From Jaltomata sinuosa (Eukaryota > Streptophyta > Magnoliopsida > Solanales > Solanaceae): DNA of 64,000 nt. Numbering within the stretch: position 1 is the stretch's first letter; every line of letters starts with the position of its first letter. Under the pieces are notes generated by a model. It did no database searches. It was not told the DNA's origin and saw only the letters and a list, made by a program, of their open reading frames with translations. The position numbers and the translations under genes were made by a program. Location: contig QJPP01000277.1 of the NCBI GenBank assembly GCA_003996215.1, positions 1,116,001-1,180,000 of the forward strand. The letters are read 5' to 3'. Shown piece after piece: positions 11,940 to 22,679 of the stretch.

Positions 11940-12379
11940 CACTAGTGGACAATATTTACTATATTCTAATGGGGTACTTCATAAATATATAAAAATATAT
12001 AAGAAAAATAAATAGTAATGATTAAAATGTAGATAAATATCTAATATATATAAAATCAGTTAATATTTTTACAAATTGCGATGGAGTAGCGATAGAAATT
12101 CTTTATCTAACATTTCTTGGTGACAAAATTAGAAGGAACATAGAGATAGATTTTATATGTATTATCTACAAAAATATTCATGCTAATTTTAGAAATAGAT
12201 GCCAATGTTTGTCACCAAAGGCTTAGCTACTATTGTTTTAGTGACAGAAGCCATTCTATCACTAAATGGCTTTTGCGATGGATTTTGGTGGTTTAAGACT
12301 TCTTTCACTAAATCGCTTTTGTGATGGATTTTGGTGGTATCTAAATAGTTTGTTGCTAAAACCAAGTTTTATTATAGTG
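11940..12379. mobile_element. Possible CACTA-like or small DNA transposon remnant
   Basis: The right end reads ttttattatagtg, the complement of a CACTA-type terminus (CACTATAATAAAA). Inside it are two close copies of a subterminal-type phrase, cgatggattttggtggt (about 12278-12294) and tgatggattttggtggt (about 12321-12337), plus related ones further left. A CACTA pentamer occurs at 11940, but the flanking three bases do not match (cta against tga), so the left end is not established. The right end lies a few bases from LINE sequence, as if inserted there. Confidence 0.3.
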
Positions 12380-12382
12380 TGA

Positions 12383-12718
12383 CTACCAATTATTTGAGAT
12401 CAAGCTCTAAATAATGTCTATAACAACTTCTGAAAACCCAAATTTTCTCAAAACTTTAGTTAGAAAGATCTAGAACACCCTATCATAAGACTTAGCCATA
12501 TCTAACTTTACCACAACATTGTGAAACTTTTTTCTCTTGTTAGTATATCTTATTATTTCCTGAGATAGTAGCACATTCTCAAATATGCTTCTCCCCTTCA
12601 CCTAACCAATTTGATTAGAAGAAATTAAACTTTGAAAGATAGGATGATTATGCCATGCATAACTCTTGAAATAATTTTGGTGGCAAAGGTGCTAAGACTG
12701 ATTGGTCTTAAACCAATC
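12383..12718 (-). pseudogene. LINE (non-LTR) reverse transcriptase fragment
   Basis: Reading leftwards from about 12718 the translation gives the LINE phrase PISLSTFATKIISRV. After frameshifts come KGRSIFENVLLSQEI (about 12590-12545), VVVKLDMAKSYDRV (about 12510-12470) and KVLRKFGFSEVVIDII ending at about 12383. These are the consecutive early motifs of the plant L1-type reverse transcriptase, including the conserved Asp of the LDMAKAYD block. About 110 residues are covered, both ends are missing, and three frame breaks make it dead. Confidence 0.75.
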
Positions 12719-12727
12719 ACGGTTGAG

Positions 12728-15340
12728 CCAACCTATAAACCACAAATCAAGGATACTATACAATGAAAAAATTAATGTAATAAAACTACAAAAGTCAATA
12801 AGAGAAACCTTTCTTGAAAATATCAATATTGAAAATTAAAGCAAGAACAATATTTCTCCCAAAATCTGAAAGTCACTAGTACAATCCTTAAAGGAATTCG
12901 ATACAACACTTATAATGTCAAGAGTCTGAAAGAAGTAAAGATGAAACAAGAAATAAGATATAGAGGAGATCCATCAGTCCACATATCCGTCAAACAACTA
13001 TCTCTGGATCACAAGAATGATCTCCTCGAACACAGGTACTAGATACACACCCAGGGATAATAGGCTCGGTACCTGCATACAAGGTGTAGAAAACAAACAA
13101 CCGTAAGTAGTAATCCACATGTACTTAGCACCATCTCGGCTCACTATAATTGATAATGATGGCTAGGACCTGCCCTATATTGCCTAAGCCTGTACTTAGA
13201 CTCAAATATTTACATATAACCAAATGTACACAAACTTGTAGCGATCGAAAAACAATTCAAATATGCATAAAAAGCAACAATCACTTGAAATTGGATATTC
13301 ATTTATCATATTTCACTGTATTTAAGCACGTAATCATGAGATAGAATCTTGTACAACCCATATAAAGAGAAATGAATACATGAATGTAATGCATATGATG
13401 TGTATACACTTGTTGTGATATATAACTAGATAGGACCCATGGGTATTTGCTAGGCTTACATATCGGGCAGGCATGCCACTCTGTTCCCAAAATAATAATA
13501 ATTATATCGGGCATGTGTTACACTATGATCTATATAATATTGGACATGCGTGCCATTATAATTCAAATACCACTAGGCAGGCGTGCCACTCCAATCTATA
13601 TAACATTGGACAGGCATGCCACTCTGATTCATATAACATTGGGAAGACATGCTACTCAAATTCATATGAAATACAATGCATGATGTGCAGACGTGTGACT
13701 CTGATTGCACAAACAACAAGTACAATGCCAAGCAATGTATTTCCTATCATGAGTTAATTCAATTATTAGTTCAAGTTTACCTCTATCAAACTGCACAATC
13801 AATATAGATTCCCTCCTACAGAAAATAAGAATTCAATTTTTTTCATCAATTATCATCATAATTTGACTCAATTCTTAAAGAGGAGTAAAATCATCAACTA
13901 GCATGGTCAATCAATCACTTTCAGATACAATTTACAGTAATCATGCTTGCAAACTAGGAAATATAGTTCAATAAGTCAATTGATTATTTTAATCCTATAT
14001 ATAATATCGATACCCATGTAGATACTTGTGATCGCACCTATACGAGATCCCCATTTCCCAATTACATCCTCATACAAGCAATTAGTGCATAAACACTTCA
14101 AAAAAGTCAAGGAAAGCCTCAACTTTCCCTAAACAAAGCCAGAATATTCAAATAATGACTCTACCCTACTATCGAGCCTCTAAATGAGCCCAAACTTATT
14201 ACGTAGGTATTCTAGAAAATAAAACAAAACATGGACACTCATATTGTTATAATTTAATTTTGAATCCAACAAGTCAACCCCAACCTCAAAACGTAAAACC
14301 TAGAAATTTATTTGAAAATCATGTATTTCATAATATAAGGAACTAAAATATGAAATTTCATTGAAAATTGAGTTCAAATTGACCATCAAAATCTCAAAAT
14401 ATGATTTCATAACCTTAGCCCTGAAATCCCCAAATTTCACAATTTTTCTTAAAAATAAGATTTAAAGATAAAACCATAAGTAAAACATTGGGGAATGTGT
14501 AAATATGGGTTAAGAATGATACCCTAAGAAGAATCCTTCAAAATCACCTTTTCAATTTCCTAAAAATGAGTTCCCTAGCTTCAAAAAATGAGTTATCATG
14601 TCGATGTGTTAAAATAGGTTTTAATTATGTCTAGGTGTACTTTATTCTTTTAAAACATGAAGAGCCAGCTGTGAACACGACTTGACATGGATCGAACAGT
14701 TTGTAAATGCAACGAGTCCATCATGAATGCGAAGGAATATTTCCCCGAACTTGAGTTAACTCCCTTTCCCGATTGTGGTGCACACCTTGAAAATACAGAG
14801 GAATAAAGTTTATCTTCGTGAACATGACCAAGGCCCCGCTAACGCAAAGAAGGAGCAATAGTTCAACCAGAAACAACTATGACAGCTGAAAACAACCAAC
14901 TCCAAAAGTCCTGAATGGTCTCTCAGAATTCATTTGAAACCGCGTGAACAAAAACCATATATGCTACTAAACTAAAAATGAAATTCCAGACTCAATGGAA
15001 CTATCAAAACACCGATAGAGGTCGTCTTGGCCGAATGATGACCAAAGTCAAACCTTAGCCTTAAAATTCCAACTTTCTAACCAATCACTTGAAATCTACC
15101 CGAACACCTCAGAACCTGAACCAAAGATACTTTTAATCCAAAAATCACTTCCAAAGCTAATAGAACTGTCAAAATTTTATTTTGACCTTATTATCATCAC
15201 ATGTTGAATTTGATCAACCATACCAACTTCTAAACTTTTTAAAATGAAAAAGTTGCATAATTCTCATCCAACCACCTCGGAAATCATGTCACTCGTATTA
15301 TAAAAAACAATTACCATAATGCTACGATGGGGAGGGTTAA
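12728..15340 (-). repeat. LTR remnant, minus strand
   Basis: About 2.6 kb, AT-rich, no protein. It follows the integrase tail (leftwards), where a 3' LTR should be. The phrase near 13060-13100 (gtacctgcat, ggtgtagaaa) is the reverse complement of a common R-U5 phrase of these LTRs, and the tandem repeat at 13462-13700 is in the usual position for such LTRs. Neither terminus is clear, so the limits are approximate. Confidence 0.5.
13462..13700. repeat. Imperfect tandem repeat, unit about 40 bp
   Basis: Five to six degenerate units share the core ggcaggcatgccactc with tatata..attgg between cores (clear cores at about 13466, 13546, 13576, 13612, 13647). The core has the palindrome ggcatgcc. The array lies within the minus-strand LTR remnant. 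Confidence 0.65.
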
Positions 15341-15369
15341 AATAATCAAAATGCATAGAAAATGAAGTC

Positions 15370-17528
15370 AGTGGCCTACTCAAGTGGATGATGCTTCCAC
15401 TAAACCTTTACTGAAGTTATTCGTTAGACCTCAACTTCCAAATCTGTCTATCAAAAATGTCCATGGTTTCCTCCTAAAATGAAAGATTCTGATCTAAATC
15501 TGCCAAATCCCACTGAATCACATGAGAACTATTAGAATGATATTTCTTTAACATCGAGGCATGGAAAACTGGTTGCAGTGCCAAAAGATATGAAGTTAAG
15601 GCCAACTAATAGGCCACCTTCCTAATGCGCCAAAGAATTTCAAATGGACCAATAAACCTCAAGCTAAGCTTGACCTTCTTCCCAAACTTCATAAAACCCT
15701 TCATAGGTGATACATTCAACAGATGCCGATTGCCAACCATGAACTCCAAATCACGAACTCTTCAACCCAGAGAACTCTTTTGCATACTTTAAGCTATCAA
15801 AAGTCGGTCTTGAATAATCGTCACTCTATGCATGCAAACTCTTAAAAAATCTATATCCCACGACCTAATTTGGATGCTGGAATGGTAACTATTGTTATAT
15901 TCAAACTCCACCAAAGGCTAGAACTACTTCCAATGATCACCAAAATCAATTACAGAAGCTCTAAGCATATCCTTCAACACCTGAATAGTCCACTCTAACT
16001 GATAATCTATTTTGGGATGAAAAGTTGCAATCACCAACTGAGAGCCCAACTCTTGCTTTGTAGAACTCAAAAAATGAAATTTAAATTGGCTACCTTGGTC
16101 AAGAATGATGGAAATGTACACACCACATAACCAAATTTGGATCTTAGCCAACCTCTATGCATTGTAGTTAGTCTTGATCGGTACAAAATATGCTAATTTT
16201 GTCAACCAGTTCATAATTACCCAAATGTAATAAAATCTCCCAAATTCTGAGGTAGGAAAACCACGAAGTCCATAGTAATACACTCTCACTTCCACTCGTC
16301 TATAGGCATATGTTGAGTCTACTTCATTTGATGACAATTCAAACACTTAGACATAAATTCCACAATGTCCCTCTTTATCCTACACCACTAATAATGCTAC
16401 TTCAAAGTAATAATACATCTTGGCTGCACCCAAATGAATAGAATACCTCAAACTATGAGCCTCCTCCATGATCAACCTAGTTAAATCTCCAACTCTAGGA
16501 ACACAAATCTGACCCTTGATCCTTTAAACACCTTCTTGGTAAGGAGTTACTTCCCTAATTTCACCCTTTAACACCTTGTCTCAAATCATACATAACTTCC
16601 CATCTTCAAACTGCCTATTCTTGATCTGCTCCACCAAAAGTGATCATGCCTCAACACAAGTAAAAACTTTATCAGGCTTGAAAATATTAAATCTCACTAA
16701 GCTATTGGCTAAACTCTGAACATCTATATCCAAATTCCACTCCTCTACTAACAATAAATAAAGATTAATAATCCTCATCACCTTCCTACTTAAGTATCTT
16801 CCACTATGTTGGACTTGCCGGGTGATAAAGAATAGTCATGTAATAGTCCTTTCGTAACTCCAAACATCTGTGCTATCTCAAATTTAAATCCTTATGGTTG
16901 AATATATAATGTAGGCTGCGATGATCAGTGAAAACCTCACAATAAACCCCCTACATGTAGTGCCTTCATAACTTAAAAAAAAATATCACTACTGCTAACT
17001 CCAAGTCCTGAGTGGAATAGTTCTTCTTATATGTCTTAAACTATCTCAAATAATAGGCTATAACTTTCCCTTGTTGCATCAAAATACCACCAAGCCCAAC
17101 TCTTGAAGCATCACAATTCACTCTAAAACCTTCATCGTCCAAATATAAAGTCAAGATAGGTGCTAAAGTCAATAATTCCTTGAGTTTATGAAAGCTTGCC
17201 TCAGAAATATCAAACCACTAAAACTCAACATTTTTCTAGGTCAACATGTTCAAAGAAGATACAAGAGAAAACCTCTGTGGACCGTTTGTAGTAGCGAGAT
17301 AAACTAATAAAATTCCAAATCTTGGTAGGTGAAGAAGGCCTAGTAAAATCCTATACCATCTCAACCTTGGTTGGATCTACCATGATAACCTCTTCAGATA
17401 CTACATTCCCCAAGAATTCCACTACACTAAGAAAAAACTCAAACTTCAAAAACTTATCATATAACCGCTCATCTCTTAACTTCTAGAGTACAGTCCTCAA
17501 ATGCTTCTTATGCTCCTCCCCTATAATG
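15370..17528 (-). pseudogene. Chromovirus pol (RT end, RNase H, integrase), broken
   Basis: Leftwards from 17528: EEHKKHLRTVLQ of the reverse transcriptase just after the lost catalytic motif, then a RNase H region with many stops near 17350-16750. The integrase HHCC block lies around 16470-16320 (EEAHSLRYSIHLGA) and the catalytic core at 16346-16155 (VIMNWLTKLAYFVP) and 16151-15924 (ILDQGSQFKF, where SDxGxQF is usual, then DYQLEWTIQVL, where QSERTIQ is usual, so the Glu is W-shifted or lost). The tail is at 15710-15380, with SPMKGFMKFGKKVKLSLRFIGP and a broken chromodomain-like VKV.WKHHPLE. Stops and shifts run throughout. Confidence 0.75.
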
Positions 17529-17529
17529 C

Positions 17530-17935
17530 CCTTGAATTTTGAACTGGTTTGAACTATCCCATATTTATATTTAGACTTTACTCAGTAGCCAAATTAAAGG
17601 TCTATGAATATAGTTATTCATGCACCAAACTGTTCATAAAACTAAGGTCGGGATCAAAACTTAAGAACTAATTACAAGTTCTACAGAGATGTGTGGACTA
17701 AGTATGGCCGTACATCATCGTGTGTGAGCCGCACACTCAACTCATAAAAGAAGCAATGATGCTCATCAAGACTAATATTCTATTAGGAATATGTGCTTCA
17801 TTTGCGGTTGCACATCACTATATGTGGGCTGTAAATCCAATTAATAATAGGAGATTGAGGGGAGATTTTTCCTAGTGTTCTAGAAGCCATTTGCAGCACG
17901 TGTGCATCCGCACATGGGTAGGTGTGGTCCATAGT
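17530..17935 (+). repeat. 5' LTR of F, first part
   Basis: About 400 bases between the cut minus-strand pol and the TG of element C. It holds a U3-like stretch with short inverted motifs (gccgtacatcatcgtgtg, gtgcatccgcacatggg) like the subrepeats at 9510-9960. Its exact start between 17528 and 17552 cannot be fixed. It continues at 32513. Confidence 0.5.
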
Positions 17936-20900
17936 TGTAATGACCCTTCCAGTTATTTATGCATTTTTATCTTTCATGTACTATTAGAGCTTTCATGTAG
18001 CATCCCTAAGTCATTTATGGCTTGCTGAGATTGATAATTTAGTGCCTGGGCCATTTGTTTGGTCTTATGGCCATTTCTTATTTTAAGGCTTTGAGCTTGG
18101 AAATCGTTGACTTCGATCAAAGTTCTTGGTAATCATGCTTGGAATTGAATTTTGAAAGTTTCATTAGCTTCGAAACATGGAATTTGTTCTAGTTGGACCT
18201 TTGGTCGGGATTTGAGAGCTTTTCAGCTAGAAATTCTCTCTCATTCTGTATTTTCAGGGCAGTTGGGCTTGTTTAGTTGACTTTGGTGAATATTTTGAGA
18301 AGATGGCCTCGAATGGAAATTCTGTCAGTGCTGTCAGCTCTGGAATGTTGAGTTTAGGCTACAAGAACTATTGGTTTGGGTCTTGAGGCTTCTGGATTTG
18401 ATTTCGGCACTTGGGTTCTGTTTTAGAAATAGTTGGCCTAAAAGTTGATTTTGGGCGCGGGGACCACTTTTCATTAAATCCACCTCCAATAAGATTTTTA
18501 TAAATTCAATTGGATCGAAAACACCATTTATAGTTGAATAGCTCAGCTCATTTATGTTCATGGGACCCCAGATACATTCCTGGGGTCCACCGCTTGAAAA
18601 ATCTGCCTTGGCATTTTGTTGTTGTTGTTGGGCGCACCTGCCCCTACCTGAGGTGTCGTTGCACCAGCGCAGCTGCACCTACTTGAGGTGCACCTGCACT
18701 TGCTTGAGGCATATCTGCGCTTGCCTGAGGTGTCGTTGCACTGGCGCACCTGCACCTGCCTGAGGTGCACCTGAACCTGTGCGAGCAGTTTTAAAGTGTT
18801 GGCAGCCTCTTTTATCCATCATATTTCTCCCATCTTTCAACTTTGTTTCTCCATGGTTAAAATCTCATAAAGCTCCATTTCTCAACCTTGATCAACCCAA
18901 TTGTTGGGAGGTTTGCATTTTATCGATCCTTGACCATTGATTGACTTCTAAATCGGGTAAGTCTCTTGTTAATATTCATTTTCTTCCATGAATTTCATTC
19001 TTTAAATTTCTTAATTCTGGGGCTGTTTTGATCCCTTTCTATGGTCCATTTTTGCTTAATTTTTTAGCATGTTGTCTTGGGAATATGGGGAATATCGTGG
19101 TATTTTTTGTTTCTAATTTTGGGTTGTGGAACCCACATGTCCGCTTTTGACCCGATTAAGTTTATAGCATTATGGGTATCATTGGTTTTATTTTGATGCA
19201 TAGATTATTGTTGTGATAGTGTTCTCATGAATTTGAGCTTCTCAAAGCGGTTCGAGCCTGGACAACACCATTCCCGTAACTAGTCATTAGATGACAGGTA
19301 GGTTATGGCTTTTCCTACCTAGACTCTGCGTATATAGGCTATAACTGCATTAATTGGCTTTCTTGGGTTGGTTTTCTAGGTTGGTACCCTCAGACCTTGT
19401 CCGCCTTTTCGGTCCGTTTATTTCATACATTGATTGTTGTATTCTTGTAGTATTGCTATTTTACCCGTGTGTCCCCATGTGGCCTTTGCATATGCTTTTG
19501 GACCATAGACGGTGGGACATTTGGGAATATCCATGAGTCCCAGACATCTAGATGTTGATTTAGGCTAGCTATCTGTGTTGTAGAACTGATGGTGCCTGTG
19601 CAGGGATGATAGGAATGTTTGTGAGTCGTTAGGCTAATCTATTTGTTTGCGAGCATATCATTCATGCAATGGATTTTTCTACATATTTTACTACTGATTT
19701 GGCTTTAGGCCTACTATAACATTTTTCTAAACCTTACATGGCCTTAGGGTCCCATTTTCGGTAAACTTATTATGAAAGAGTTTAGGTACTGACTTTTATG
19801 AAACCTCTTGGAGTAGAGGGGATATTGCGATGGTTTTATCACTTATTTTCATACAGATACTAGGATCGGCTGGGTCGTAGCACTTGATATGATTTTTTAT
19901 GGATTTAGACCCGGATATGTGTCGGGCACCCTGTTTAGGGATCTTGAGACTTGATTTCTGATTTAGACCCGGGTATATTTCGAGCACCCTTTATAAGGTT
20001 TATTGAGATTTGGCTACTATTTGAGACCCGAATATGCTTCGGGCACCCTTTGGCAGGGTTTGAGATTTCTACTACTGATTTCGACTCGGATTGAATCTGG
20101 GCATGTACTACGAAGTTCCGATTATTGAGCTTTATATTAAGGAAAGTGTTTTTAGTATATCGCATAAGACTAGACCTCCATGGAACCTACTATTTAAGAC
20201 CAAGTGCTTTGGGCTGAAGTTGACCTACTATGAAAAATTCCTTCCATAGATCCTGCCTCTATTGGGACTTTGGGGAACCGGTAGGGGTAATATACAAATC
20301 TACTATCACAATTGGTTCGACCATATCACATCATCATACATATTATATTATGATTCCACCCTTGTTTGTTGTATGCTCAGTGTACACTATGATTGTATGG
20401 GCGGTTGGAGGGTTTGTTTTCACTTTATTACATTCATCGATCGTATGGGCAGCCGTTGGGACTGTAGGTAGATTATATTACTCCCTTCATCTTATAGAGC
20501 TTGTTAGGACCTTCAATTCCGGTTGGATTAGTGCTTTTTAGCCTATTGAGGCTCCAACTTTTGGACTTGATTATTGAGGGGCTAGTGGGTCCTATATTAT
20601 TGAGGCAATATTTATGTGGCCTTCTCAGCGGTCCTGGGTTATCAAATTCTACTCCTAATCTTGGTTCTTGATTGTGGATCTCAGCACTTTGTGGCTTAGT
20701 TATTACATCCTAGGGTTATACATGAAATATTATTTTACGTCTATTCTTATCTCAAATTTGATGTTTTAAGCATGATTCCATTAGTGTATGAATTTTAGTT
20801 AATTATGTTGGCTTGCTTTCATTCTTTCCCCTTTTATTTGAGGTTACCGGTATACTGCCATGCTCCCAACTCTCTCTTTATATATACTGTTGTTGCAAGG

Positions 20901-21574
20901 ATCCCAGGTGCGTTCTTCTTTCTTTCACCTGTATTTCTGTGTTATGTAAATCATCCATGCTAGCATGTATGCTTATTACTTTTGGTTGATTATTCTCCAT
21001 GCTAGTTTCCATGTGTTTTCCCTATTTGCTTCGGTGACTACTTTCTTGTTATCTGCTACTTACTATTTTTAAATCTTATATGCACTCAGTCGACTGATGA
21101 TGCCAACTGGGTACCCGTTCCTTAGCAATTGGTGCTCATACTACACTTCTGCATCTTTTTAGTGTAGATATTAGTGTGAGCTTTTGTTGTTGACTGCATA
21201 AGACTCGTGCTACTTTTGGATATTCGAGACTAGGGTGAGCACCTGTCGATCGCGGCTTGACCACATCTCATCTTTTGTCACTGATGCTCTTTGTACTTTA
21301 AGAGATAGTTGTATATCTTATTTTGTTACTTCTATCACTTGTATTCTATTAGAAGATTTTGTACTATCTATACCTAGTCTTGGGGTTGATGTAGTTTTCT
21401 TATGTATATATTCCGGTTGTTGCTTCCACTTTGTTCTATATGTATATTCTTCTTCTTCTTATTATGTGTATTCGTTAGGTAGTAGCCCATTACTAGTCAT
21501 TCTCATCTACGAGAATCGGTATGCCTACTAGGAGTGGTAGGTGCCATCATGACCTGAGAAATTGGATTGTGACA
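17936..21574 (+). repeat. 5' LTR of C (about 3.6 kb)
   Basis: It starts TGTAATGACCC and ends gattgtgaca directly before the primer site. A GC-rich subrepeat block (18626-18790) precedes a TATA-like ttttaaag at about 18790. Compared by eye with the 3' LTR, the first 400 or so bases differ far more than the rest (see findings). Open frames inside it are not genes. Confidence 0.85.
18626..18790 (+). repeat. GC-rich tandem subrepeats, period 77 bp
   Basis: The phrase ctgaggtgtcgttgca occurs at 18648 and 18725, with shorter cacctg..ctgaggtgc units between and after. The 3' LTR has only one such unit (about 29627-29690), so copy number differs between the two LTRs of one element. Position just upstream of a TATA-like box suggests the U3 enhancer region. 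Confidence 0.65.
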
Positions 21575-21577
21575 GCT

Positions 21578-21589
21578 TGGTATTAGAGC
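21578..21589 (+). other. Primer binding site of C (tRNA-Met)
   Basis: TGGTATTAGAGC lies three bases after the LTR end, one base different from the tRNA-iMet complement TGGTATCAGAGC. It marks the 5' LTR boundary. Confidence 0.85.
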
Positions 21590-21789
21590 TCTAGGTTCAA
21601 CGATGTTGTGGTACAGAAGAAAGTGTCTACATAGAGTCTCGCGGATTGGTACAATGATTTTCCTATGCTCTCTAGGGGAGGCTACAGGGCTTTTTTAGGA
21701 AAAGTTTCATCTTCTTGGATCCTTATCGTGCTTCCTGGATTTATCGATCTCTAAACTCATTTGTTTCATTCCTTCTTAGATTTTTAAGA

Positions 21790-22679
21790 TGAGTGCGACA
21801 ACGGGTGATGTCGAGTCTTCTGTGCCTATTACCTTAGTGCTTCCGTCAGTGTTAGGATTACAGAGTGAGAATTTACCGCATTAGTTAAGGGGTTTGGGGC
21901 CAGACCAGCCTCCGATTGGATTTATGGCTACCCCAGTTCTTAAGGACAACATGGCTAGGACTCTGAGTCCTCTGGTGGGTGTTTTAGTACCTGGTTCTTC
22001 TAGTGGTGCTAGGGTAAGCTTCCAGTTCTTTAGCAGGGCAGTATGTTGGTGTTGGAGTATGAGGAAAGGTTTCATGAGATGGTTAGGCATACTGTTAGGG
22101 CTATGCCTTCAAAGTTTGATAGAGTTTAGAGCTTTGTTAGAGATTTGATTTCACCACCCTGTTTGGTGACCGAGCACTTGGTTACCGTTGGGACTATCTT
22201 TCTCAAGGTTGTTAATCATACTTGGACCATTGAGGGTTTATGTCGTGAGGCATATGGAGGCAGTAGTAAGAAGCATCGTTGTTAGGATAGTTTTCTAGGT
22301 TCTCAGACTTGAGGTAGGGGATTCTCCACTAGAGCTCAGTTCCATTTCTTCTTATCTAGCAAACCAGATTCAGTTGCTCCATATATTCAAGAGGGTGGTT
22401 GTGTAGGGAATGTTCAGTAGAGTAGATAAGGTATGAGTCAGGTTCTTCAAGGTTTGCATTTAGGGTATATAGGCCATGGTGTCCAGTCAAATTCAGTGAG
22501 ACCTTCCAATCAGACTTCATCAAGTAAAGGGTATTATCGGTGCGATGGGCATGGGCACTTTTCTAGGGATTGCCCCATGATTGCGTATCCCAGTCAGCAT
22601 GGTTGTTATGATTCTAGGGTGATTGGTCATCTTTCTAGAGAATATCCCCCGCGAGTGGCGGTTGAGCCTCAGCCTTGAC
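21790..22679 (+). pseudogene. Tekay-like gag of C, decayed
   Basis: An ATG at 21790 follows a leader of about 200 bases. The capsid part is interrupted by stops (first at 21882) and frameshifts. The C-terminal piece 22433-22678 keeps two zinc-knuckle remnants. In the first the leading Cys is Tyr (Y-X2-C-X4-H-X4-C, residues 34-47 of that piece). In the second, two Cys are Ser and Tyr (C-X2-S-X4-H-X4-Y, residues 58-71). Neither would bind zinc normally. Confidence 0.65.

Larger units (their letters stand above)
12728..17528 (-). mobile_element. Minus-strand chromovirus remnant (LTR plus pol)
   Basis: From right to left: partial reverse transcriptase, RNase H, integrase, C-terminal tail, then LTR-like sequence. 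The 5' LTR, gag, protease and start of the reverse transcriptase are missing. The break at about 17528 lies just after the catalytic motif of the reverse transcriptase, where the plus-strand LTR of element F begins. F probably inserted here. I did not find the rest of this element on the other side of F within the window. Confidence 0.7.

Noticed and set aside
13462..13700. CRISPR-like array
   Set aside because: Units are degenerate, spacers are not unique sequences of constant length, and the context is a plant LTR.
18554..18763. Cys-rich small protein frame in the 5' LTR of C
   Set aside because: The Cys and Leu pattern comes from the cacctg/ctgaggtg subrepeats; the 3' LTR does not keep the frame.
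21575..21600. tRNA gene near the tRNA-Met-like sequence
   Set aside because: Only the 12-base primer complement is present, with no cloverleaf; the same holds at 33804, 44087, 48045 and 53453.
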